The position numbers and the translations under genes were made by a program. A model generated the notes under the pieces. The model searched no databases, was not told where the DNA came from, and saw only the letters and a list, made by a program, of their open reading frames with translations. Below are positions 34,968 through 48,125 of a stretch of DNA of 64,000 nucleotides, one piece after another (the first letter of the stretch is position 1; every line of letters starts with the position of its first letter). This DNA comes from Syngnathus acus. Taxonomy: Eukaryota > Chordata > Actinopteri > Syngnathiformes > Syngnathidae. The stretch covers positions 11,361,956 to 11,425,955 of the forward strand of contig NC_051095.1 of the NCBI RefSeq assembly GCF_901709675.1, in the 5' to 3' direction.

Positions 34968-35860
34968 ATGCATCTTATTGTTTACTCATCATCATTCTTT
35001 GATCAGACGTGGCTAGACCAACTTCTCTCTGTCCATTACTCCTTCTGTCCATCAGAGCATCAGCCTTTGTATTTATGCAATTTACACAGCTTCCCCATCT
35101 GTCATTTATCAGGTCATCTAGTCGTCCATCCTGATTGCTCTTCCATCCATCTATCTACCCGTATGTCCGGTCAACCTTCCAACTACCACATCTCACTTTA
35201 CCTGTGCACTTTTCATTGTCTGCCTCAGTTTATCTGTCCATCTTACGTTTCAATTGTTTCCACCTGTCAGTCCATGTATTCTTCCATGCATGTATCCATT
35301 TTTTTTATCTGCTCAATTCTTCCACCGTCCCGCTGTCTATACTTCCTTCTGTCTTCATTCATCTATTCATATCTGTTGTCTATACACCCTAATTCTGCTG
35401 ATTCATCTGTTTCACTTTCCCTTTCCTGCACATCCGTCCTTTGGTGTGCCCACCTACCTTCATTCATTAGTATCCACAGCCCATTTGTCCATCTTTCTTT
35501 CTGCCCTTGTAATCATCATCAATCTCCTATTCATTCATGTGTCCTTCCATCTCTATTGTCAGTCCATCTATCCATATATTCTTCCCCCTGTGCATCTTCC
35601 ATACATTGTTCCAACCTGTTTGTTACTGCAGCCATTTGTCTATCAGTTTGATTAGCTTTCTGTCAGTTTCGCTCGTCTCGTGGTCTGTCCACTTGACCAC
35701 CCACCAATTGGCCAACTGAGCTATCCTTCTGTCCAACCATGAAAAGATCTATCTAATTGTCCAACTACTCGTCTGTTAAGCGATCATTTGTACTCTCCAT
35801 TGGTCGTTATGTCTGTTTATATCTGTTTGTATCTGTCTCTATACATACTATACACCCTAT
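34968..35860. repeat. Degenerate TCCATC/TGTC pyrimidine-rich tract
   Basis: About 900 bp with repeated but imperfect CATC, TCCAT, CTGTC and TTCATTCA words on the plus strand. This suppresses purine-rich stop codons and yields a 227-codon ORF (34968-35651) of Ser, Cys, His, Leu and Phe with no domain. I read it as a decayed tetranucleotide array, not a gene. Confidence 0.6.
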
Positions 35861-37586
35861 TTTCATGCCTCGTTCAAGTTCAACTCGCTGGAGTCCATGC
35901 AGGCGATGGGCATGTACAAAGCATGTTTTCGGAACTGAATGTTCCTGCAGAGTCTCTACTTGTGGATGAGTTGGCCTCTGCCAAAGAGGCACTTTGAGAC
36001 CACCTTCAACATCCGACTGTGCTTCTACACATACCCCAGTCGTGCTACAATATAGAGGTGTTTCTAAAAATAAATTTGATTAAAAAAATAATGATGTTGC
36101 ATTAAATGAATTGATATCTCCAATGATTCAGGTGGATTGATACACGCTGATGTCACTTTGAATAAAATATGACGACATCCATCACACAGACTGCAGAATC
36201 TGTCTGCCTGTGCCTGGATCAAATCCACCAAAATCACAACACAGCCTGTGCCACAACTTAGCTGTGGTTTCACCTAGTCTAAAGTCTAGTCTACTTTCTG
36301 TCAGCAAATTGCAAGTTGTGGTGGGCCATGTAGACAATGCCCTTGATCTGCCATAACACCTAGCAAGATGTAGCAGGGTCTTCCAAATTCCCAAACACCG
36401 CTAACTAGATGTAAAAATTCTGCCATTTTTACACTGAATGCACGTGCACCTGTCTATGAAAATAGGGCACCAAGACAAAGACACTTCCACCCAGGTATCA
36501 TTCATCCATCCATCTATTCGGAAATCACAAGGCAAGAATCAACATTGCCACCCCTAAAAAGAGCAAACGGACACACTGCACAAACACTGAGGATATTTGA
36601 CAGTGAGTACTCTCTGTGTGCTTTTATGTTCTTAGTTACTACGATGGAGGACAAAAATGAGCAAGGGATAGAGTTGGCTCTGTAAAGATGACAGATGACA
36701 ACCCGGGACAGGAAGGGCTTTTCGCGGGAACGCGGGTATCATACACACGGGTGACGTGCAGCACAAGCGTCTCAACATGGTGCCACACATGTTTTGACAG
36801 GCGATTTAAAGTCAAGGAGAGGAAGTGCAATCTGGGTTAGCTCATCCTGAGTATTGCTGTTGCGAGCCGAGAAGTCAAAGAGAATTCAACCGGGTCCTAA
36901 TTAAAGACGTCCTCCAGAGCCAGACTGGCTTTGGGTGCTGCTGGGCTGAGGTACTTATCCCCCGGTGTAGTCTAAATGAGGATAATGAACTTTTGGAAAA
37001 ACCTCAAGTCCGCTTAAGCTTGCTAAGAGCACTCACCAAGAACTGACGGTACAGTCCTTTACTCGGAATCAAATGACCTAGTGACAGAGTAGTTGTGTGG
37101 TATCAACCTCTACGTTTGTCAGTTTAGCCTTGGAGGCAGTTGATATATGTTTATAGTTTAACGCTAAAACATACAGGACTGTAAATTATGATTGGTAGGC
37201 AGTGACCTAGAAGTTCTCCATACAGCAAATCAATGTTCAAAGTGTTTATAAGATGTAAAGTAAAATAATTATGTTGCTTTAACAATTTTTTTTAATCTAC
37301 AATCAATTCACTCTCGAAGTGTTTTGATATAGTTCTTAGTTGGAGTTCTTTGTGAAATCCATAAAAGGGAAGTGGTGCAGACAATAACACCAAAAACCTA
37401 CTACATCTAAGTCAAGAGTTAAGTGTTGACAGCTAATCGTGGAGGCTGGCTTATGGCTAGCACGCAGATGTTGACACCACCATGGTAAATGAAGAGGATG
37501 TCATCATCTATCAGAATTGATTTCCAATGCACTACAAATCAGCCTGAATGATTACCACCAGGGTTGAATCATTTCACTCAACAATT

Positions 37587-37619
37587 GACACACACACACA
37601 CACACGCACACGCACACGC

Positions 37620-37705
<86 letters not shown>
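37587..37705. repeat. (CA)n microsatellite
   Basis: About 120 bp of CA with CG steps at the left end. It is followed immediately at 37706 by the 35-bp sequence also found after the array at 23304-23507. Confidence 0.95.
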
Positions 37706-37708
<3 letters not shown>

Positions 37709-39012
37709 GACTATCCCAGCGGGGAGCATGCTGCAATTTACACACAGGTTTGTACGGAGTTGTTTTTTTTTAGCCACTCCGATTGAAGATCTCTGGTAAC
37801 CTCTTTACATGTGAAAGTCACAGCAAAAAGAATATACTCCTCCTGCTAATCCAAATGGAATTCAATTCAGATTCAATTTTTTATTCCGATGAACGTTTTT
37901 ATATGGAGCATCATTCTGAATATTCAGATAAAAGTTTTTCATGTAAACACAGCTCCTGCCCTTCTATTTCTTTACTTACATTTAAAAAGCACAAATGTGC
38001 AAATGGGGACTGAGTCTTACGTCCCAGGTGATTTTTATCGATTGCAAAAAGTGGCCAAAATAATCACAGACTTATTGTGGAACATACAATGCATTATCCT
38101 TGTGCATATGAGATGTACAAATGTGCAAAATTCTCAAAAAAGGGATATTCTGAATTTGGCAAGACAAGATGGCTGCCAGGCAGAGGAGACAGATGTGCAG
38201 TCTGACCTCAGTGGTCTGACCGAGGAGCCAAACAGCTGACATCAGTCCATCTGCACTTGTCTATCATTAGCAACTCATGCATCGACTTGGGCTGGTGGCC
38301 ACTGTGGACTATAATCCAGACGTTTAGATGTCAAAGTCAACCTGATTGAGTAGCAGATGATGTAGAGTAGACACTTTTGTTTTTATCCCACAGTGCATCC
38401 CCCTCAAGATAAGATCAATAGCTCTCTGGAAGACGTGGATTGTCAAATTAAATTCCAGTTGTTTGAAATCATGACTAGTTGTGCAAAATTGACCTTGTAT
38501 GTTTTGTGTGTTGTGGGCAGAGGTGAAATTGAGTGTGGAGGGGGGGGTGGGGGATAGTCACCCTGGGCATGAGTGATCGTCTGGGTCCAAGCTGAAGAAA
38601 TCAATACCGACGAGGGCAACAGTTGCCTTTCTGATAAGTCACGGTGTCTTTTGGGGCCCGACTACAATGGAGCAGCAATTGCATTTTCAGTTCCCTTGCC
38701 CAAAATAAAAAACTCAAAGGTGCAGACACAGCCGCATACATAAAGACAGGCCTTGTACTCAATTGAGAAAGTCAGCTGTGTACAAATTGCTTTGCACCCA
38801 CTGGAGGTACTACATTTAATCATCCTCACATTTAATGTCTCATTTTTTTCAAAAACACCTCTGAAAAATATCTGTTAAAAAGTGTTTTTTCCTCTTTCCA
38901 GTCCCACACTCATCCTTTGTGGCAATTCCTTCTTCCTACATCCTAGTAGTTTATGGGGCACACAAGTCCTTTTAATAGGACTGATTTGATTTCCTCTGCT
39001 ACTTTCCACTGG

Positions 39013-39100
39013 TGTGTGTGTGTGTATGTGTGTATGTGTGTATGTATGTATGTATGTGTGTATGTATGTATGTACGTATGTATGTGTGTGTGTATATACG

Positions 39101-39178
<78 letters not shown>
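39013..39178. repeat. (GT)n/(GTAT)n compound microsatellite
   Basis: GTAT-rich on the left (39025-39105), pure GT on the right. The ORFs across it are artefacts. Confidence 0.95.
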
Positions 39179-39179
<1 letters not shown>

Positions 39180-39339
39180 TGAAAGAAGAGTCTCATCTTT
39201 CATTTTGGTAGTTTTTGTGTTTACGTACAAAACACACCAAAAAGGAAATCTATGAGGCTTGAAAGATCAGTCAGACTGCTTTAAATTGGCCAGCAATCAA
39301 GAGTTTCCCATTTAAAAAAAAATATCATATCACTTATAT

Positions 39340-39664
39340 CAACGGTTCTTAACCTGGGTTCGATCAAACCGTAGGGGTTTGATGAGTTGGTCTCAGGGGT
39401 GCGACAGAGCCTCCACTGAGGAGGTCCGAACAAACCTGATTTATCGTGTAAATTCTGATTTACCGGTATGTAATTTGTTGTGAGTTCATGCATTGTGTTG
39501 GTTTTGTTCTTTGAACAAGGTGATGTTCATTCATGGCTAATTTTGTGCACTAGTAAAAAACATCTATGTCTTGAATTAAAAAAAAATTCACTAACGAGGA
39601 GTTCGGTGAATGCGCATATGAAACTGGTGAGGTTCGGTACCTCCAACAAGGTTAAGAACCTCTG
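39340..39664. mobile_element. hAT-type MITE, 325 bp
   Basis: Left end CAACGGTTCTTAACCTGG; right end, reverse-complemented, CAGAGGTTCTTAACCTTG. These form imperfect terminal inverted repeats opening with CA, as in hAT elements. Flanking 8-mers ACTTATAT (39332-39339) and GCTTATAT (39665-39672) match at 7 of 8 positions, as expected for an 8-bp hAT target duplication. No transposase. It lies 119 bp inside the nlgn3 intron from the splice donor. Confidence 0.75.
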
Positions 39665-39782
39665 GCTTATATCATTTATTCACTATATCTTATTGCTGTA
39701 GAAAGGTTTCTTTTATGAAATCCTTACAACATCCTAAAAATAGTCACCTTTAATAGAAGCCTGAAAGATACACAATAACTCA

Positions 39783-40598
<816 letters not shown>

Positions 40599-43500
40599 TC
40601 ATACTTGGTGCGTCTCATGGATAATTCAGTACAAAACACAATGGCGGTTCATTTGGCTACCGTCAGGTTCGATACCTGACTGTCAGGTGTGCAGCTGATA
40701 AGAACAACAAAGCCCAGACTGACAACAAGTTCTTGCTCCCACATAGTACAATAATAGATGCCAACAATAATAGAATCGTGTCTGTGATGATCAACGTGCA
40801 GATGGCCTGGTCTTACTGCTCGGAGACAGACAAGAGCATCAGCACTGTGTCATTTCACTTCCCGTCCCTGCAACTGCCACTATAATAATCTGTATTCTTG
40901 TCAGAGACGGATGCTAAGAATATGGTGCTGCGGGTTTTTGTTACAATGAGAGAAGTCGCAGGAGCAATGCAGAAAAACGGAACGAACATTGAAACGAATA
41001 TTCATGGTTTCAACGGAGACTATGCAGACATTTGAAATGATTTTCTACTGTTCATCTTGTTCAGGGTTGCAGCGAAGCTAAAGTCAACCACTGGTGATGG
41101 GGAACAACCTGGACTGAGTAACAGAGAATCACTGGGTGACTAATAAAGGAGGTACACGGGAAATGGTGTCGACATTTGTTGTTCATACATTTGACAAAAG
41201 TGAAATCAAAGGTGACTGGATTTCTTCCCGACGTTCAAGCTTGGACTAAAGGTGAAACACCTCCAAATGTTGCTGTTTATTGACCAAATATTGTTGTTTG
41301 TTTGGTTTTGTTTAGTAATTAAAAACAACTAAACAACATTTAAACTGATTCAGTTATTGGTTCAGTCATTGTTCTTCAAAGTAAAAGCACCCGTTTGCAA
41401 ATGTCTTATTTGAGTTAAATACAAGAAATAAAAGACGCTTTCATGAAGGCTCAGATATTGATTACTGTTGAGAGACTGAAACGATTATTTGATGATTAAA
41501 AAAAGTTGCTTAATTTGCTGATTGATTACTTGTCAATAAATGTTGACGCCTCTACTCCTCATTCATCTGTTTGTTTTTCTTTGCTATAACATGATTCTAC
41601 AAGTCACAGGCTTTGAATGACATTTCTACCACTTATTCAGTCTCTTTATAGCCCCGACTGACATTTACCTTTTATAGATACAACTACTTATGCATCTGTT
41701 TTTGTAACCCCCCATTGAAAATGTGCTTCCACATTTAATCACTGGCTTCTACATGAGATTGTGGGTGGATTGCTATAAATAAAAGTAAACTCCTACTCCT
41801 TATTGAGGGAATGAAGCGGTGCACATTTACTTGCCAAGAAAATACAACCCGGTGGCATACACTGAAAGAAAGTGCCTGCCATGTGTGGCAATAAACACAT
41901 TATGATACAGACCTCCAATGATGTTAGGAGATATTCTGTAGGAGCTTAATGTTGTGTATGTCGAGTGGAAACCAATGCAAACAAATCCACAGTCTCGCGG
42001 GTTCTGCCCCAAATCAAATTACCATTTAGTTGCAGTGAAGAATGAAGCAAATCCGAGACGACTTTCCACCACGAGGCACACATCCCAAATAGGAAACATA
42101 ATTTCCTCAGAAATAATTGAATTGCATCCCTTCGAAAAATGTTCCCATTACATCGAGCAGATTAAAGGTGACATCCCCTCTGTTTGCGGTATGCTTTCCT
42201 CGCGTCATCATCGTGTCTCAGCATTACAGCACCAATCTCGCTTTACCCAATGCGGGAGTCAGAGGCCAAGCACCAACTGCTCGACCACGCTGCTTTATCG
42301 TTCACTTCTTTGTTACGGTCAACAGTGATTGAATTCCTCTGACGTTGTGACTGTGGCAGGCACAATAGACGATGAGTAAATACGAGTGGTAACAAAACGT
42401 CACAAGGTGCTTCCAAAACATGCTGGCTTGTAGCGTTTGAGAGTAATATTTCAGTATCAGTGTGGGTGGCTGCTTGAAGTCTCTGTGTTTATGAGGTAAA
42501 CACAAGACTTAAGAGCCAGATATATCACTTTGGTAGCCTTAATCAGTGGCGACGGGGGGCTTATTCCTTTTTGGCAAAGATTAAGTGTTTCTTTACACTC
42601 CTATTTACATTTGTTCGCAAGTCGTAAGTAGAATTAATTTGCACGCATGGGTGAACTCTTAAATGTTTTTCAAAGTTACACTACAAGGTGCACTCACTCT
42701 GCTGTGGGATCCCATTGCGATAACTTCAGTGTGGATGTTGTGTTAACGCTGAGACAAGCAATAACAAAGATGTTAAAAATATTCATATTTTTAGAATCAC
42801 GCTTTACAGCAGCATCATCCCTCAATAGAGTTTCAAGAAGAAAATGCGTATGATGTTCCAGATGGATTTCCCATTATGCTGTAACGCCCAAATGCAAATT
42901 GGTTGCCATTTGTGGACTTTTTGTTTTGCATGAATACAGTTTGTGAAGGACGCATTGAATGAAAATGACTCCCCTGCCATCTGCACCTAAGTCAGCTATG
43001 CGAAGCACCACACTCATACACTAAGACGAACTCTGTGTTATAGTTCTAAAGTCCTATACAGTGATTCCTCTTGAATTTTATCTCCACAGTCCATGGACCA
43101 AAACCTCGACTGCAGCAAAGGAGCTCAGCAGCAAATTTGTCACGGCTCATTGATCATCCAATCATTCTAAAACTTTCAAGATACATTGAAAACACATCTT
43201 GGTTTGTACTTCAAAGAATTTTGAGCCCAAATCAAAAGGGGCACAAATACTTTCAAAACATAGTTTGATAGTGAGCTGTTTGAAAGTGATTGCACAAGAC
43301 CAGCTCATTTGGCTTTACAAAATAGCCTCTGCATCACGGATGCCAGAAATGCTACAGGGAAGCTTTGCGGCAAACACAAAACATTTCACCGTGAATCTGA
43401 AGTTTTTGTTTGTTGTTTCCGTTTTGACAAAACAAATCCCATTGAATGTGAAAGCCACCATGAGCACCGCTGCCCTTCAAGCTGTCCCATCAGCTGTGCG

Positions 43501-45466
43501 TCTCTGCAGGGTGGTGGCCTGCGCTGCGTCTCAGCGAGCGGGAGCAGATGTCGAGGATTTCACCCACTTGAAAGCATTAGAGTGACAGCTATAAGATGCA
43601 ATTTGCTGGTGTGGGAATGGGGGTGTATGGCAGCTGCTCAGGCTCATCTGACCATCTTTGTCACTATCCCGCTCTGCCCTTATTTCCCCTCTCCTCGCAC
43701 TTTCTCGGTGTTGCCTCTCAACTCAACTTAAGACAAAGCGAGCAGAGGCTGTGGTGGCGCTGGGAGTTTGTCCTTCCATGCAGTTCCCACTTGTAAATGT
43801 TTCCCGTGATCAACGAGGAATGCTTGAATAAATAATGATACACAGCTCTTCATTTGTTAATAAGAAATCATAGTTGAGTGAGAAAGCTTAGTTCCCCTTG
43901 AAACTTAAAATACGACCATGAGTATCGTAACCACAATATACAGTGGTACCCTGACTTATGAGGACCCTGCTTTACAAATGTTCAAGTTTACAAATATTAG
44001 CAACCTTAAGTTTATCTCTTTTATTGTATGGAGACTTTACAGGTGGTCAGAGACTACTTCTGTCCTTTTTGAGTTGCTTTGAAAGAAGCACGGTTTTGGC
44101 ACAGCCCAAGTGCATGTATGAGTATAGTAGAGAAGTATTTTCTTTAATAAAAATCTGCTACTAAAAAACATATTGAGGAAGATGTAATGGATTCGGCCCC
44201 GTCGTGCCGTCCTCTGAATGATCCATACAGTGCACATTTTATCGAGTATATTTACCTTAATTTACGGGTGCGCTATGAATGCAACAGGGTCTGCACGGTC
44301 GTGCATCAAAATCCGCAGATGGCTGAGTGCTGAGCAGGACTGAACCGACCTGACACCATGAGATTTATCTTTCGCTTTGTTTGATGAAAGGGAGCAAGAG
44401 TGAGTTGGGCTTCACTATTGTTTGCTGAGAATCATATAAATCCAGTGCACAGGAGCTGTCATCGGGGCAATAAATATGTATTAGAGCTGTGTGTGATGAG
44501 CCCCACTGTGGTAGGAAGCCCAGTGGGGAAGGTCAAAGAGAAATAGAAGTAGAGAGGGAGGGTGGGGGGAGCAGTAGCGCCGATCACCCACTGCGAGAAT
44601 CCACTAATTATTCACAGCGGGATGTACAGTACGTGTGTGTGCGTCTGCATGTGTGTCAGTGCTGATTTTGATAAGACATAAAGATGATGAATTAACACAC
44701 ATGCATCATCGTGACAGGGTTAATGTTTGTCACACTGTAGTTCAGAAATACTTTGGAGAAGAAACAGTGTCATTGTTGGTTCATATCAAAAACGTTCTTC
44801 TTTGTAGAAACAACAGATCGGCCTATCGTTATCAGCCTGCTTGACATGCTAGAACCCAACACCTAAACCATGAGCTGATCCATCAAAGCACAGCGATGCT
44901 GGCAGATTGAGGTCACACTGAATTATGACTGGAGCTGCGAGGTAATCACTCATTGGGTCGCGGCTAAAATGCTGTCGCGTAGCACCGCTGCCGTCTCAAC
45001 ACTGCGGTGAGCTGACCTTGAACCGCGCTGCCCCCTCGCTCGACACCCGTTAAATGGGCATGTGGTCGGGCCCTGAATTGGTGATGTGGCTTTTGGGGAT
45101 AAATTATTTTCGATATGGAGAGGGGAAAAAAAGTTGATGACTCCTGCATAGGTTAAGTGCCGCGATTGACAACGCCAGGCTCACACCATCTTTGGACCAG
45201 TGTCATTTGATTTGAACAAGCCAATGGGACATCTGTGAAAAGAGTAACATGACACAGCCGTGCTTTGGATCACTGCTGCTGATGTAGTTTCTGGCATGTT
45301 AATGGCCAAGGATGTTGTATTGGCGATGAAGCCAGAAAGCACTGTAAATGAGTGTACTTTGTAATCTGGACCAGCTGGCAAATGTAACTGAAGCATCTGT
45401 AATGAATTTGATCAAATTGGACCTGGGATAGAATAGCGGATGACTATTAAAAACATTGCAGTATTA

Positions 45467-45962
45467 AGCCCTTTTCACACTGCACTTGGTTTTTGTGGTG
45501 TGGTAAAAGCGGGGCGCAGGATGGTGCCCTGAATAATGAGAGCCCGGCGCAGGCGTGTACATAGTTGGGACTGGTTGCTAAGATACCAAACAGGGTTACG
45601 TAAGGTAAACCCAAGCGCTGCCTTTGCCCATAATAAGGAGGAGGCATCTGTGGTTATGATATATTTGATTTTAAGCCTATATTTCTATTGCTAAAAATGC
45701 TCAAATCACACGTCAACCACTTTCAACCGAGCAGCTACGGTCCACATCGTGGAGATCTGGCTGCACCTGTCTTCCATTTTGTTAAAGTCCTTTGCTGTAC
45801 AGCCCTGTCAAAATCTCTTTCTGTTGTCACTCTCGAATCACTTTGCCACCACGTCTCAAATGGGATGTGCTGTCTGTCATCACACTTCCCCTTCAAACCA
45901 AAAATCTTTCAATTGGGGCGTTGACGCCACACTGCTCTGCTAAGTGTAGTGTAAAAGGGCCT
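45467..45962. mobile_element. PIF/Harbinger-like MITE, 496 bp
   Basis: Left end AGCCCTTTTCACACTGCACTT (21 bases) and the inverted right end AGGCCCTTTTACACTACACTT form imperfect terminal inverted repeats. They are bounded by TTA on both sides (45464-45466 and 45963-45965), the 3-bp TWA target duplication typical of PIF/Harbinger. No transposase ORF. Confidence 0.65.
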
Positions 45963-46749
45963 TTATAATGGCATGAAGAAAGCACAGAAAAATCTCCCAG
46001 TGTTATGCCACTCTCCCACTGCACAGCTAGCCCACCTCTCTTTGGGGGTGGTCAGTTTTCAACTACAAAACACAGAAGGCCTTTGGTTTACTGCAAAATT
46101 GTGTTCCGACAGTGGTGACGTAACTCTGATTTGTATGCTTTTCAGAGCACACCGGAATCTATCATAGCTAGAGTTTTGGATTTTTCACTTTTGTATTTCA
46201 GAGTGTTTTTTGTTTTTATTTGGTCAAAATTGCTTTGTTTTTTGAGTGTTTTTCAATATCAGTTTTAGCATTAGGAAAGTTTTGCATGGGCCTACACTAG
46301 CATTGAAGTTAAATCACAATAAACTAGGTCATGAAATTGAAACAATCATATTAAATGTAGTCAGCGTGGCAGTAACCAATCTTTTTTATGATCTTTCATT
46401 TCAAAACGTTACAATGACAGGTCAATGGTGAATCTGCTCAACCAATAAATGACAAGCGGGTGTTGCATTTCCTATTTGCCACTGGCTCCATGTGTTGGAA
46501 TCCCAGAGGAACATAGTGAGCTGAGTAGTTACTAAAAAGCGAAAGGGAAAATATCTTAGCTATTACATGACCATGAATGTTTCATTTGTCAAATTCCACC
46601 AAGGCTATAAATACACAAGAAAACATAACATTTTCACAGAGTTAATGCTGTAAAAATCGTATTAAATTTCCTTACAAGCAGTATAACGACAGAATAACAC
46701 AGAAATGTTCTATATCACGCTGCTCTCTCCCCCACAGCTCCTGCTAGAT

Positions 46750-47195
46750 CTGCAGAAAAGATCATTGGAATCAACCTCCCTTCTATCCAAGACTTGTACC
46801 TGTCCAGGACCAGGAAACGTGCAAGGAACATCTCTACAGACCCTTCTCACCCAGGTTGCAGTCTGTTTGAACTACTCCCCTCCGGACGGCGTTATAGAGC
46901 TCGGTACGCCAAAACCAGCAGACACCGAGACAGCTTCTTCCCCCAGGCTGTTGCTCTGATGAACTCACACCACTCATAGAGTCTCAGAGGCATTACTGTG
47001 CAATAACATCCTGCTCTTCACACCTTTTGAATTTGTCTACACTGTTTTTGCCATTATTCACATGTCCTGAGTGTTGTTAGTCACCTATATGTTGAACAGA
47101 GGGTGTGTTTTACCGAAGTCAAATTCCTTGTTTGGCACGCTCAAACATGGCGAATAAAAACTCTTGAATCTTGAATCTTGAATCTTGAATCTTTT
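46750..47195 (+). mobile_element. 5'-truncated LINE copy
   Basis: From CTGCAGAAAAGATCATTGG to the TTGAATC tail it repeats, in plus orientation, the last 422 bp or so of the LINE at 4542-7719. The encoded C-terminus ([20 protein letters not shown] ... NSHHS, stop at 46977-46979) appears identical. The tail has about four TTGAATC units (47165-47193). Truncation at the 5' end is the normal product of incomplete reverse transcription. Confidence 0.88.
46752..46979 (+). pseudogene. C-terminal fragment of LINE ORF
   Basis: About 75 codons of the reverse-transcriptase-ORF C-terminus, including LLPSGRRYR. They are in frame to the same stop as the full copy but lack endonuclease and RT domains. Not expected to make a functional protein. 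Confidence 0.85.
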
Positions 47196-48046
47196 ACTTG
47201 CCTCTGCCTCATCTTTAATCTTTCCCTTGCTCTGTTTTGCGCCGCTCTCGATCGAGCTCTCGCTGTCTCTGTTCCGAGGGCCCGTGCTGAGTCCCTCCTT
47301 GCTAATTATTAGGCATAAGCCTGCGCTCAATGAAGCTTGAATCCTCTGAGCCATCTTACCTCCACCATCTTCTCACTGTAAGCAAATCTCTACAGACCAG
47401 TGCACTATACGGCGCACCCTTTGTTGTGGGGGAAAAAAAAAAAAAACTAAAATAAAACACGTCTAGTGAAAATCTTGCTAAGTTTCACTTTTCCCCCTCT
47501 GCCGTTTTTTCTATTATTCATTCTAAGTCTCATCTCCTACAAGGAATCATTATTTCACACCAAACCATAAAGCTATATGAAGTGGTTTATTTCACCTCAG
47601 GAGATTGAATTAGTGCCATTTTATATCCTTGGTCACTTGCAGTCATAAGGTTAAAGCTGCCGTCACCATGGCTACAGTCTAGTGGCTACAGCTACTTAAA
47701 CACTTGGGTCTGCGGTCGAATCAGGAATTAGCCCAGAGATAATTTCACATTTGGTCCCAAAGCCCTGAAACTGCATCTACATTGTGCTTCTATTCCAATT
47801 CGCCTGTCCATCATCAAACTCTTCAACTTCAAAGTGCATCTGATGGAATCATAAGAAGATGGGAAGTTGGATGGTGCAATTCCTCCATGCATGCTACAAA
47901 GTGCATAATTTGAGTGCATGCATGGGCAGTAAGGCTGTTACGTTGTATTACCGTTTGCATGGTTTGCATATTATACACCAAGCATGCGTCTGTTAGTTCC
48001 GTAGGTTTGTCTTTCCAAGGAATACATTGGTAAATTGACCCAATAA

Positions 48047-48125
48047 CTAAACAATAATAATAATATATTTTATTTATAAGGCGCCTTTCAAGGCACTCAA
48101 GGTCGCCATACAGACATAAAATAGC
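48047..48125 (+). repeat. Short interspersed repeat remnant
   Basis: ATTTTATTTATAAGGCGCCTTTCAAGGCACTCAAGGTCGCC following TAATAATAATA resembles the tail region of an abundant teleost repeat. Family and full extent not determined. Confidence 0.4.

Noticed and set aside
34968-35651. 227-codon plus-strand ORF
   Set aside because: Low-complexity pyrimidine-rich DNA. No domain, no splice context, overlapping ORFs in other frames.
43309-43731. Cys-rich 140-codon ORF that could suggest a secreted domain
   Set aside because: Cysteine spacing fits no known domain, there is no signal peptide, and another long ORF overlaps it in a different frame. Probably chance.
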